Assembly (NCBI GenBank): GCA_003149835.1
Contig: QAMX01000080.1
Location: 1 to 18,164 of the forward strand
Direction of reading: 5' to 3'
From: Clostridiales bacterium
Lineage (GTDB): Bacteria > Bacillota > Clostridia > Oscillospirales > QAMX01
DNA length: 18,164 bases
The translations under genes and the position numbers were made by a program. Numbering within the stretch: the stretch's first letter is position 1; each line of letters starts with the position of its first letter. A model generated the notes under the pieces. It was not told where the DNA came from, made no database searches, and saw only the letters and a program-made list of their open reading frames with translations. Positions 8,765 to 14,848 of the stretch are shown piece after piece.

Positions 8765-10129
8765 ATGGCTTTTGAAAATTTACAGGATAAGCTCTCCTCC
8801 GTCTTTAAAAAACTTCGCGGGCGCGGCAGATTGAGCGAAAACGATATCAAGACCGCGATGCGCGAGGTTCGTCTCGCGCTGCTGGAAGCCGACGTCAGCG
8901 TCAAGATCGCCCGCGACTTCATTGACGCCGTCAGCGCGCGGGCGCTCGGCAGCGACGTGCTTGACAGCCTTACGCCCGCTCAGCAGGTTATCAAAATTGT
9001 CAATGAAGAATTGACCGCGCTGATGGGCGGCGCCAACGAGCGCATCAATATGGCGCCCAAGCCGCCGACGGTCGTTATGCTCGTGGGTTTGCAGGGCGCG
9101 GGCAAAACGACAAACGGCGCCAAGCTGGCGGGGTATTTCAAAACGCAGCTCTCCAAGCGTCCGCTGATGGCCGCCTGCGACGTATACCGTCCCGCCGCCA
9201 TCCGGCAGCTCCAAATCGTCGCGGAGCAGGTCGGCGTTCCCGTGTTCGAAATGGGACAGGGCGACCCGGTTGAAATTGCGCAGAAGGCGCTTGTTCATGC
9301 GCGCGAGCACGGCAACGACATGGTCTTTATCGATACCGCCGGCCGTCTCCATATCGACGACTCGATGATGGACGAGCTGAAACGCATCAAAGCCGCCGTC
9401 AATCCCGACGAAATTCTGCTCGTGGTCGACGCGATGACCGGTCAGGACGCGGTCAACGCCGCGACGGCTTTCAACGCCGCGCTCGACATCGACGGCATCT
9501 ACCTCGCCAAGCTCGACTCCGACGCGCGCGGCGGCGCGGCGCTCTCCGTAAAGGCCGCCACCGGCAAGCCGATCAAATTTGTCGGTACCGGCGAGAAGCT
9601 CGACGCGTCGAATATCGAGCCCTTCTACCCCGACCGTATGGCGTCGCGTATCCTCGGCATGGGCGATATGCTCTCGCTGATTGAAAAGGCGCAGCAGGCT
9701 TTCGACGAAAAGAAAGCCGAAGAGCTGGAACGGAAGATGCGGCAGAACAAAATGTCGCTCGACGATTTTCTCGACCAGATGCGCCAGATCAAAAAGATGG
9801 GCTCTGTGCAGAATATTCTGAAAATGATCCCCGGCGTCAACGCGAAACAGCTTGAAGGCGCCAAAATCGATGAAAAGCAAATCGCACGCACCGAGGCGAT
9901 CATTCTTTCGATGACGAAAAAAGAGCGCGACAACCCGTCGCTGCTCAATTTTTCCCGCAAAAAACGTGTCGCCGCCGGCAGCGGAACGCGCGTCGAGGAC
10001 GTCAACCGGCTGCTGAAACAATTCGAGGCGACACAGGCAATGGCCCGGAAGATGACGGGCGGCAAAGCCGTTAAGAACTTCGGCGGTCCCCAGGCGAAAA
10101 ACAGGAAGGGCTTTAAATACCCGTTTTAA
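8765..10129 (+). CDS. ffh: Signal recognition particle protein Ffh (SRP54)
   Basis: 454-aa SRP GTPase that binds signal sequences of nascent membrane and secreted proteins, together with SRP RNA, and docks with FtsY at the membrane. The N domain (about 1-85) starts [21 protein letters not shown]. The G domain has the P loop GLQGAGKTT near residue 108, DTAGRLH near 190 and [11 protein letters not shown] near 248. The M domain follows (about 325-440: [36 protein letters not shown]) and ends in a basic tail. Length is normal. The G4 motif usually begins T-K-x-D; here it reads A-K-L-D, a conservative oddity. ATG 8765 is preceded by AAAGGAG with a rather long 12-nt spacing. 47 nt before rpsP with no terminator between them, so co-transcribed. 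Confidence 0.98.
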   Translation: MAFENLQDKLSSVFKKLRGRGRLSENDIKTAMREVRLALLEADVSVKIARDFIDAVSARALGSDVLDSLTPAQQVIKIVNEELTALMGGANERINMAPKPPTVVMLVGLQGAGKTTNGAKLAGYFKTQLSKRPLMAACDVYRPAAIRQLQIVAEQVGVPVFEMGQGDPVEIAQKALVHAREHGNDMVFIDTAGRLHIDDSMMDELKRIKAAVNPDEILLVVDAMTGQDAVNAATAFNAALDIDGIYLAKLDSDARGGAALSVKAATGKPIKFVGTGEKLDASNIEPFYPDRMASRILGMGDMLSLIEKAQQAFDEKKAEELERKMRQNKMSLDDFLDQMRQIKKMGSVQNILKMIPGVNAKQLEGAKIDEKQIARTEAIILSMTKKERDNPSLLNFSRKKRVAAGSGTRVEDVNRLLKQFEATQAMARKMTGGKAVKNFGGPQAKNRKGFKYPF

Positions 10130-10176
10130 TAAACTGTTTTACAATTTTATTCACAAATTATTTGGAGGTACAAATC

Positions 10177-10416
10177 ATGGTTAAGATCAGACTGCGCAGA
10201 ATGGGCGCCAAAAAAGCTCCGTTTTATCGAATCGTCGTCGCGGACTCCCGCTCTCCCAGAGACGGCCGTTTTATCGAAGAAATCGGCACTTATAACCCAA
10301 TGCTCGAACCCAGCGAAGTCAAAGTCGACGCGGATAAGGTCAAGGAATGGATCAAGAACGGCGCTCAGCCGACTGAGACGGTCAAATCGCTTTTGAAAAA
10401 AGAGGGCATTCTGTAA
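10177..10416 (+). CDS. rpsP: 30S ribosomal protein S16
   Basis: 79-aa ribosomal protein bS16, which binds 16S rRNA and guides 30S assembly. The whole sequence is typical: [18 protein letters not shown], then [20 protein letters not shown] and a lysine-rich C-terminus. The frame stays open to a TTG at 10162, but GGAGG at 10164-10168 lies inside that extension and sits 8 nt before ATG 10177, which fixes the start. Placed between ffh and khpA, as in many clostridia. Confidence 0.98.
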   Translation: MVKIRLRRMGAKKAPFYRIVVADSRSPRDGRFIEEIGTYNPMLEPSEVKVDADKVKEWIKNGAQPTETVKSLLKKEGIL

Positions 10417-10446
10417 GCGGACGTCCTCAAAAAGGAATGGTTTCAA

Positions 10447-10677
10447 ATGAAAGAGCTACTCTACTATATCGCCAGATCGATTGTTGACCATCCTGACGCC
10501 GTTTCGGTGAACGAGGTTACCCGTGACGATATGCTCATTTTAGAGCTGAGCGTCGATCCGTCCGATATGGGCAAGGTCATCGGCCGTCAGGGAAAAATTG
10601 CGAAGTCCATTCGCTCGGTCGTAAAAGCGGCTGCTATCCGTGAGAACATCCGCGTCAACGTCGATATCGTCGGCTAA
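10447..10677 (+). CDS. khpA: KH-domain RNA-binding protein KhpA (YlqC)
   Basis: 76-aa single KH-domain protein. The core is GKVIGRQGKIAKSIRSVVK, with the GxxG loop as GRQG, preceded by a beta strand (MLILELSV) and followed by a short C-terminal strand (IRVNVDIVG). Family members form a complex with KhpB (Jag/EloR) and influence cell elongation, division and RNA metabolism in Gram-positive bacteria. An AAAGGA lies about 10 nt before ATG 10447. Its position between rpsP and rimM is the classical one. 188 nt follow before rimM, and they hold a large potential RNA structure. Confidence 0.95.
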   Translation: MKELLYYIARSIVDHPDAVSVNEVTRDDMLILELSVDPSDMGKVIGRQGKIAKSIRSVVKAAAIRENIRVNVDIVG

Positions 10678-10690
10678 GTTTCAATGGGAC

Positions 10691-10830
10691 AAAAAGACCG
10701 GCTTTGACGGTCTGAGATCTGAAAACATCCTTTCCGGCATTGGTTTGCCGCGAGAGTGGCGCCTGCCGGTCAACAGACCGCCGGTGATCAGCGGCATCCG
10801 TTTTCATCTCAGACTTTCGGCCGGTTTTTT
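10691..10830 (+). ncRNA. Candidate structured RNA or attenuator in front of rimM
   Basis: The khpA-rimM gap folds into a branched structure. An outer stem pairs 10691-10701 with 10821-10830 (one bulged G). A long closing stem pairs 10710-10718 with 10806-10814 and 10721-10726 with 10800-10805 (15 bp with a 2-nt bulge). Inside are a stem CCGGCA/TGCCGG (10734-10739 with 10764-10769), capped by GCCGC-GAGA-GTGGC (10747-10760, a GNRA tetraloop), and a stem CCGC/GCGG (10778-10781 with 10791-10794). Six Ts (10825-10830) complete the outer stem as in a terminator. A local hairpin (10695-10700 with 10708-10713) would exclude the long stem. This resembles a transcription-attenuating leader inside the operon. 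An inserted palindromic element (MITE-like) is the alternative. I do not recognise an Rfam class. Confidence 0.5.
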
Positions 10831-10865
10831 ATCTGTAAAAAATTTCAAACAACGGGGGTTCTGCC

Positions 10866-11384
10866 ATGGAATCCAGTCGAAAAAACAACCGCTATCTCGA
10901 AGCCGGCAAAATCGTCGGCACACACGGCGTGCGCGGCGAGGTCAAGCTGAAACCCTCCTGTGACAGCGCCGAGTTTCTGCTGCCGATCGATACGCTGTAT
11001 CTGAACGGCCAAGCGATCGCGCCGGTTTCCAAGCGCGTACACAAGGGAATGCTGCTTCTGCTCCTGCCCGGATTTGACAGCGTGGAGAAGGCGATGCGGC
11101 TGATCAATTCCGTCCTCTATTTCGACAGAAACGACGTTTCTCTGCCGGAGGGCGTCTATTTTTGCTGCGACCTGATCGGGCTTTCCGTCTATGATCTCCG
11201 CTTGCAGCGGACGATCGGCAAGATCAGCGAGGTTCTGGACCGACCGGCGAGCAGCGTCTATGTCGTCCGTGACGGCGATGCGGAATATATGATCCCCGCC
11301 GCCGGCGATTTTATCCAGTCGGTCGATCTTGACGGCGGCGTCATTACGGTCAAGACGATCCCGGGGATGGTGGGCGATGAATAA
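10866..11384 (+). CDS. rimM: Ribosome maturation factor RimM
   Basis: 172-aa 16S rRNA-processing and 30S-maturation factor that acts on the head of the small subunit and binds S19. The N-terminal RimM barrel begins YLEAGKIVGTHGVRGEVKLKP (residues about 10-30), a hallmark. The linker contains PEGVYFCCDLIGLSVYD, and the PRC-barrel C-terminus ends DLDGGVITVKTIPGMVGDE. ATG 10866 has GGGGG 7 nt upstream. The stop overlaps the trmD start by 8 nt, so translation of the two is coupled. The candidate RNA structure ends about 35 nt upstream. Confidence 0.97.
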   Translation: MESSRKNNRYLEAGKIVGTHGVRGEVKLKPSCDSAEFLLPIDTLYLNGQAIAPVSKRVHKGMLLLLLPGFDSVEKAMRLINSVLYFDRNDVSLPEGVYFCCDLIGLSVYDLRLQRTIGKISEVLDRPASSVYVVRDGDAEYMIPAAGDFIQSVDLDGGVITVKTIPGMVGDE

Positions 11385-12105
11385 AATCTTTGTGCTCACG
11401 CTCTTCCCCGACGCGGTCATGGGCGTGCTGTCCGGCAGCATCATCGGCAACGCCATCAAAAACGGCATCGTCGATATTCACTGTATCCAGATCCGCGACT
11501 ATACGCTGAACCGGCAGGCGCAGGTGGACGACTATCCGTACGGCGGCGGCATGGGTATGCTGTTGATGGCGGACCCGCTCTACCGCGCCTGGCGCGCCGC
11601 CGCGGAGCAATGCGCCGCGCCGCGCACCATTTTGCTGAGCGCTCAGGGCGCGCCGTATACGCAGCACGCCGCAAAACGGCTGTCGCTCGACCGCGAGCTG
11701 ATCTTTGTCTGCGGCCACTATGAGGGCGTTGACCAGCGCTTCATCGACGAATGCGTCGACGAGGAGATCTCAATCGGCGATTTCGTCCTCACCGGCGGCG
11801 AGATCGCCGCGCTGGCAGTCATCGATTCCGTCTGCCGTCTGCTCCCCGGCGTTCTCGCCGACGAGAGCTGCTATACCGACGAGAGCCACTGGTCGGGGGT
11901 GTTGGAATACCCGCAGTACACACGGCCGGAGATCTGGCACGACCGGCGCGTACCGGACGTGCTTCTGTCGGGCCATCACGAGAAGATCCGCAAATGGCGG
12001 CGCGCGCAGGCGCTGAGAGTAACGCGAGAGCGGCGGCCGGACCTGTTTTCGGCGTTACCTCTGTCGGACGAGGACAAGCGGCTGCTGGACAGTGAAACAA
12101 CATAG
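11377..12105 (+). CDS. trmD: tRNA (guanine(37)-N1)-methyltransferase TrmD
   Basis: 242-aa SPOUT-family enzyme that transfers methyl from S-adenosylmethionine to G37 of tRNAs with G36, preventing +1 frameshifting. The trefoil-knot motifs are clear: GGGMGML (57-62), CGHYEGVDQR (112-121), ISIGDFVLTGGE (131-142), LLPGVL (155-160) and EYPQYTRPE (177-185). Arg154 of the E. coli enzyme is conserved. Position 169, Asp in E. coli, is Glu here with an Asp at 168. The frame could extend to 11329, but that lies inside rimM and the protein begins properly at ATG 11377 (MNKIFVLTLFPD). Last gene of the operon. The usual next gene, rplS, is absent. Confidence 0.97.
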   Translation: MNKIFVLTLFPDAVMGVLSGSIIGNAIKNGIVDIHCIQIRDYTLNRQAQVDDYPYGGGMGMLLMADPLYRAWRAAAEQCAAPRTILLSAQGAPYTQHAAKRLSLDRELIFVCGHYEGVDQRFIDECVDEEISIGDFVLTGGEIAALAVIDSVCRLLPGVLADESCYTDESHWSGVLEYPQYTRPEIWHDRRVPDVLLSGHHEKIRKWRRAQALRVTRERRPDLFSALPLSDEDKRLLDSETT

Positions 12106-12409
12106 ACTTGCCATCCATCCAATCCGGCGCGTTCAGGCGGGCGGCAATAAAGCGTCTCCTTTCGGAACCGAGCGATTTCCATTGGCTTCTGATCGGCCAG
12201 ACGCAAAGCAGACATGCCTTCATCCGGCCCATGCCCAGCTTTGAATGAGCCGACCCTCGATATCTCAGCTTCGGGACAAAGCCGAATCCGGTTCCGGAAA
12301 CGGGCGGCGACACAAGCTTTGCCGCTTAGACGGCTTTGACTTTCGTGCTCCGGCATGACCGCTCTTTTACGCCTTGATCAAGAATTGTACAAAACGATCA
12401 ACAACGCCA
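12106..12409. other. Non-coding region after trmD with a direct repeat
   Basis: About 300 nt after trmD contain no gene I can support. Open frames on either strand have no ribosome-binding site or family resemblance. A 19-mer, CTTCGGGACAAAGCCGAAT, occurs here at 12269-12287 and again at 12444-12462. Each copy can fold as TTCGG-GACAAAG-CCGAA. A small stem, GCGGC/GCCGC, spans 12304-12325. The region could be a decayed mobile or repeat element. Confidence 0.4.
12269..12287. repeat. 19-bp direct repeat, copy 1
   Basis: Identical to 12444-12462. The unit contains an inverted repeat, TTCGG/CCGAA, around a 7-nt loop. Downstream of trmD, outside any gene. Confidence 0.6.
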
Positions 12410-12446
12410 AAGAAGAGGGGTGGGCTGATCGCCTACCCCTCTTCTT
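12410..12446. terminator. Long hairpin downstream of trmD
   Basis: 12410-12421 pair perfectly with 12435-12446 (12 bp). The stem continues inward with GGGC/GCCT (one G-T pair) to a 5-nt loop, giving 16 bp. No T tract follows on the plus strand, where instead the second 19-mer repeat overlaps the base. It may terminate or protect the trmD transcript, but lacks the canonical tail. Confidence 0.5.
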
Positions 12447-12462
12447 CGGGACAAAGCCGAAT
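12444..12462. repeat. 19-bp direct repeat, copy 2
   Basis: Second copy of the unit at 12269-12287, overlapping the last three bases of the long hairpin 12410-12446. It lies between that hairpin and the bidirectional terminator. Confidence 0.6.
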
Positions 12463-12477
12463 GCACGTGAAGAAAAA

Positions 12478-12507
12478 CGAAAACCCCCGAAATATCGGGG
12501 GTTTTCG
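12478..12507. terminator. Bidirectional terminator between trmD and the convergent GyrI-like gene
   Basis: A perfect 13-bp stem (12478-12490 with 12495-12507) has loop AATA. It is flanked by T-rich sequence on both strands: TTTTCGGCGTTTT on plus, TTTTCGTTTTT on minus. It sits between convergent transcription units: the trmD operon from the left and the 12614-13096 gene from the right. Confidence 0.85.
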
Positions 12508-12613
12508 GCGTTTTGTGTACAGGAAACAAAAAGATATTCCCCATTATTTTTGAAAATATCTGAACTTCGAAGCTTCTTACTGCATTGTCATACCAATCAA
12601 TTTTTATGTATTT

Positions 12614-13096
12614 CTATTGTTTTTTTATTGGATACCACCTTTCCCATCTATGTCCTTTTTCTGAACATTTGTAAAATTTTTCAATACAAATATAGGTTGC
12701 TGTGTCTTCAACATATCCGCATGGCATTTGTTTATATTTCGGATCAAACTGATCTAATGACTTATGAGCCTCTTCATTTGTCGTTTTCCAATCAGAAGAT
12801 ATAATAAGAAATTCGCCTGCCGGGTATTTTTTTAATTCAAATTCTTCCGGCGCTTCGCTTATGTTACTGGCGATCACTCCGATACCCACATTCCAATAAT
12901 CAGACAACATAACATGAACGCTTTCCAAACAATCGTTTTCGTTTTTTCGGTACGGCGCCAATTTTTCAAATCCGCCCGACTTAAAAAAATCATCGTACCA
13001 TTTTCCAAAATCCATTTTTTGATCTTTATATATTTTACCGAGAAAAAGGAATTCTTCCTGTCTTTGTTGAAATACATGATTGATTGAGTCAAACAT
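12614..13096 (-). CDS. GyrI-like / AraC effector-binding domain protein
   Basis: 160-aa soluble protein resembling the stand-alone GyrI-like small-molecule-binding domain (effector-binding domain of AraC/BmrR-type regulators). Supporting parts are YWNVGIGV, KKYPAGEFLIISSDW, and the C-terminus ERWYPIKKQ, which matches the characteristic final strand ending in a W-x-P-I motif. No helix-turn-helix is visible, so it is not itself a regulator by domain content; such proteins bind or hydrolyse hydrophobic compounds. The frame extends to ATG 13111, but GGAGG lies inside that extension 8 nt before ATG 13096, so 13096 is the start. Coding sequence is markedly AT-rich with many AAA/TTT codons, unlike its neighbours, which suggests acquisition by transfer. 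Stands alone between a tRNA operon and a terminator. Confidence 0.6.
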   Translation of the reverse strand: MFDSINHVFQQRQEEFLFLGKIYKDQKMDFGKWYDDFFKSGGFEKLAPYRKNENDCLESVHVMLSDYWNVGIGVIASNISEAPEEFELKKYPAGEFLIISSDWKTTNEEAHKSLDQFDPKYKQMPCGYVEDTATYICIEKFYKCSEKGHRWERWYPIKKQ

Positions 13097-13192
13097 CGTT
13101 ATTTCCTCCACATTTGGTTTATTGATTTTCAGAAGATATTCCTCTGTAAAAACGAAATAGCAAGCTGAAACATCGTGAACGTGTTGTAACGG

Positions 13193-13234
13193 ATAAAATA
13201 AAACGGAGCAGGCGATATATCGCTTGCTCCGTTT
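13193..13234 (-). terminator. Terminator of the tRNA operon
   Basis: A 15-bp stem (13201-13215 with 13220-13234, one G-T pair) has loop TATA. On the minus strand it is followed by TTTATTTTAT. It starts directly after the CCA of the tRNA-Val. Confidence 0.9.
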
Positions 13235-13310
13235 TGGTGGAGACAGCAGGACTCGAACCTGTGACCCCCCGCGTGTGGGGCGGATGCTCTACCAGCTGAG
13301 CTATGCCTCC
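13235..13310 (-). tRNA. tRNA-Val (CAC)
   Basis: 76 nt including encoded CCA. It reads GGAGGCA-TA-GCTC-AGCTGGTA-GAGC-A-TCCGC-CCCACAC-GCGGG, then a GGGTC variable region, T arm ACAGG-TTCGAGT-CCTGC and acceptor TGTCTCC-A-CCA. The anticodon loop CCCACAC gives CAC, read as Val (GUG). Position 33 is C instead of the nearly universal U, and pair 49-65 is A-C. The acceptor stem is intact apart from one G-T pair. Last gene of the operon. Confidence 0.85.
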
Positions 13311-13315
13311 GAAAA

Positions 13316-13355
13316 CCGTTCTTAGAACGGAATGTCTCCCGAGGAACAGGAGACA
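13316..13355 (-). other. Structured spacer between tRNA-Glu and tRNA-Val
   Basis: Two hairpins fill the spacer: CCGTTC-TTA-GAACGG (13316-13330) and TGTCTCC/GGAGACA (13333-13339 with 13349-13355). Neither has a T tract on the minus strand. They probably separate the tRNA folds and present processing sites for RNases (inference). Confidence 0.5.
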
Positions 13356-13359
13356 AATG

Positions 13360-13434
13360 TGGTGACCCGAGGGGGAATCGAACCCCCGTTACCGCCGTGA
13401 AAGGGCGGTGTCTTAGCCGCTTGACCATCGGGCC
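13360..13434 (-). tRNA. tRNA-Glu (TTC)
   Basis: 75 nt with encoded CCA. It reads GGCCCGA-TG-GTC-D loop-GAC-A-CCGCC-CTTTCAC-GGCGG, T arm GGGGT-TCGATTC-CCCCT and acceptor TCGGGTC-A-CCA. The loop CTTTCAC has T33 and anticodon TTC. All stems pair (one G-T in the acceptor). Confidence 0.97.
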
Positions 13435-13440
13435 ATATAA

Positions 13441-13473
13441 TTTTACAGAGCGTTCGTATAGCGCTCTGTAAAA
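13441..13473 (-). other. Hairpin spacer between tRNA-Met and tRNA-Glu
   Basis: A perfect 12-bp stem (13441-13452 with 13462-13473) has a 9-nt loop and almost fills the gap between the two tRNAs. On the minus strand it is followed by TTATATGG, not a run of Ts, so it is not a typical terminator for the operon. On the plus strand it is followed by TTTTT. Confidence 0.55.
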
Positions 13474-13477
13474 TTTT

Positions 13478-13554
13478 TGGTAGCGGCAGTCGGACTTGAA
13501 CCAACGACCTGTCGGGTATGAACCGAATGCTCTAGCCAACTGAGCTATGCCGCC
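13478..13554 (-). tRNA. tRNA-Met (CAT), elongator type
   Basis: 77 nt with encoded CCA. It reads GGCGGCA-TA-GCTC-D loop-GAGC-A-TTCGG-TTCATAC-CCGAC, T arm GTTGG-TTCAAGT-CCGAC and acceptor TGCCGCT-A-CCA. The loop TTCATAC has T33 and anticodon CAT. The paired first base (G1 with T72) and the GGTTCATACCC region favour elongator Met over initiator; an Ile(k2C) tRNA is the less likely alternative. Pair 27-43 is a T-C mismatch. Confidence 0.92.
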
Positions 13555-13611
13555 ACATCACATGCTTGTACCAGAACCGTCTATCAATCGGTAGCAACAC
13601 AAGCAAGAAAT

Positions 13612-13640
13612 ATTATACATGATTTTTCGCTTCCTGTCAA
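13612..13640 (-). promoter_or_regulatory. Perfect sigma-A promoter of the tRNA operon
   Basis: On the minus strand TTGACA (13640-13635), 17-nt spacer, TATAAT (13617-13612). It lies about 60 nt before tRNA-Met and 19 nt after the stop of the cysteine-rich small gene. No terminator separates that gene from the promoter, so some read-through into the tRNAs is possible. Confidence 0.93.
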
Positions 13641-13658
13641 GTCTTTTCGCCGAATAAA

Positions 13659-13886
13659 TCAAAATTTTTCCGGCGCCGCATCCTCCTCTTCCGGTTCTGA
13701 AAAAAGCGTACAGCCCATACGTCTGTACCGGTCGATCAGATCATACAGCGTTTTCTCGGACAGGCCCAGCTTTGCGGCCAGACAGCGCAGACACAGACAC
13801 CGCTCCGCAGAGCGGCATATCAGCTTCCGGTACAGAGCCGCCGCGTCGCCGGACAAAGCGCTGCCACACAATTCACATCGATCCAT
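13659..13886 (-). CDS. Small cysteine-rich (zinc-ribbon-like) protein
   Basis: 75-aa protein with CxxC at residues 4-7 (CELC) and a cluster C24, C30, C32, C35 (CLCLRC), a likely zinc site, followed by AAKLGLSEKTLYDLIDRYRRMGCTLF, which looks like a small helix-turn-helix or coiled segment, and an acidic tail. It resembles uncharacterised short clostridial proteins with a C-x2-C ... C-x2-C plus GCTLF layout that I cannot name. ATG 13886 is preceded by GAGGAGGG at 11-12 nt; an adjacent in-frame TTG at 13889 has better spacing (9 nt). An ATG further up at 13913 has no such site. It lies downstream of the lysozyme gene on the same strand, separated by a perfect hairpin. Confidence 0.65.
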   Translation of the reverse strand: MDRCELCGSALSGDAAALYRKLICRSAERCLCLRCLAAKLGLSEKTLYDLIDRYRRMGCTLFSEPEEEDAAPEKF

Positions 13887-13953
13887 CAATAAAACGTCCC
13901 TCCTCATTAACACCGCAATGCATTTTCTGCATTCAATCAGAACGTGGCATGCT

Positions 13954-13989
13954 GTTTGCCGCGGCAGGACGGTCCCCGCCGCGGCAAAC
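13954..13989 (-). terminator. Perfect hairpin after the lysozyme gene
   Basis: A 12-bp GC-rich stem (13954-13965 with 13978-13989) has a 12-nt loop and begins 5 nt beyond the GH25 stop. Neither strand shows a following T run, so it may work as an mRNA 3' end protector or weak terminator between this gene and the cysteine-rich gene. Confidence 0.55.
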
Positions 13990-13994
13990 GCCTG

Positions 13995-14774
13995 TTAATC
14001 GGCTGTTTTGATATCCGTATATCGCATGGCAACAATCATGCTGCGCAGCATATCTTCGGTCACGTTCAATCCCTGCCCGCTTCCCTTCAAAGCGCCGCTG
14101 TTGATTAAAATCTCCGTCTCCGCTCTCAGCGCGGCCGGGATTTCCTCTAAGGTCTGATAACGGATGGGACAACATTCCTTGCTGTAATTTTCGTATGAAA
14201 TGTCGAGATCCACCACCGCCGGCACACCGTCCACTCTTCCCCCGGAAGTATACTGCCAGATCGACGCCTCATACGACGGTTTCGACGCGCTCCACTCGGC
14301 CAGCCATAGCCGGCAGTCTTCGCCCAAAGATGAAAAATCGATATATCGTGTCAGAAAATCCGGGTTTGAATACAGCATCGGCATATATCCCGCCGCTGCG
14401 ACGGCCTTGCAGAAAGCGTCCGCCATCGCGGTCGCTAACGTCTTTGTCACAGTGACTCCATTGTTGGCGGCGTATCGGACCGAGGCTTCCTCATAATCAA
14501 AGGCGAGCGGATAAGAGATCTTCCAGCCGTGCGCGGTTTCGATCAGTCGGGCAGCCTCTTCCTCCGCTTCTCTCTCATTTACCGCATAGGAGAACCAATA
14601 GAGACCTACCTGTATCTGATGATTCAGAGCGCCGCGGATGTTTTGTATGCACTTACTGTCCGCAGTCTTGCCAAATCCGGCGCGAATCATAACAAAGTCG
14701 ATCCCCGCGCTTTTGACCTTGGCCCAATCGATATCGCCCTGATAGGATGAGACATCCATTCCTTTATATTCCAT
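13995..14774 (-). CDS. GH25 family lysozyme (N-acetylmuramidase), no signal peptide
   Basis: 259-aa peptidoglycan hydrolase of the GH25 (Chalaropsis/cellosyl) fold that cuts the MurNAc-GlcNAc bond. The catalytic domain covers about residues 1-200: GMDVSSYQGDIDW with Asp7, FDYEEA with the Asp93/Glu95 pair, SIWQYTSGGRVDG and VDLD at 189-191. A C-terminal helical segment (about 203-255: YQTLEEIPAALRAE, INSGALKG, MLRSMIVAMRY) resembles the wall-binding or repeat tails of clostridial phage endolysins. No signal peptide or membrane anchor is visible, as expected for a phage-type lysin needing a holin or lysis for release. ATG 14774 follows GGGGG 7 nt upstream; TTG 14777 is possible. It has its own promoter. 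No other phage genes are present, so it may be a prophage remnant or domesticated lysin. Confidence 0.9.
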   Translation of the reverse strand: MEYKGMDVSSYQGDIDWAKVKSAGIDFVMIRAGFGKTADSKCIQNIRGALNHQIQVGLYWFSYAVNEREAEEEAARLIETAHGWKISYPLAFDYEEASVRYAANNGVTVTKTLATAMADAFCKAVAAAGYMPMLYSNPDFLTRYIDFSSLGEDCRLWLAEWSASKPSYEASIWQYTSGGRVDGVPAVVDLDISYENYSKECCPIRYQTLEEIPAALRAETEILINSGALKGSGQGLNVTEDMLRSMIVAMRYTDIKTAD

Positions 14775-14794
14775 CAAAATCCCCCTTTCGCTGT

Positions 14795-14824
14795 ATTATA
14801 TGCCGGCAAAGAGAGGAATGTCCG
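14795..14824 (-). promoter_or_regulatory. Promoter of the GH25 lysozyme gene
   Basis: On the minus strand a perfect -10 TATAAT (14800-14795) and a weak -35 CGGACA (14824-14819), 18 nt apart. The start site would be about 10-15 nt before the ribosome-binding site, giving a very short leader. Confidence 0.6.
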
Positions 14825-14848
14825 GGAGAAACGCCCGCGCCGCGCCGT

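Noticed and set aside
8780..10021. Minus-strand open frame of about 413 codons opposite ffh
   Set aside because: Shadow of the GC-rich ffh gene; the plus-strand protein is unmistakably Ffh.
11819..12356. Minus-strand frames overlapping the end of trmD and the following gap
   Set aside because: They overlap trmD, lack initiation signals, and two alternative frames compete over the same stretch. I treat the region as non-coding or decayed.
12410..12507. Possible CRISPR-like arrangement of repeats and hairpins
   Set aside because: Only two copies of the 19-mer exist, 175 nt apart, with no regular spacers and no cas genes.
12355..12804. Plus-strand open frame of about 149 codons after trmD
   Set aside because: It runs through both hairpins and the bidirectional terminator and overlaps the GyrI-like gene on the other strand. 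It has no ribosome-binding site and no family resemblance.
13129..13539. Minus-strand open frame of about 136 codons across the tRNAs
   Set aside because: It is a translation of tRNA genes and their spacers.
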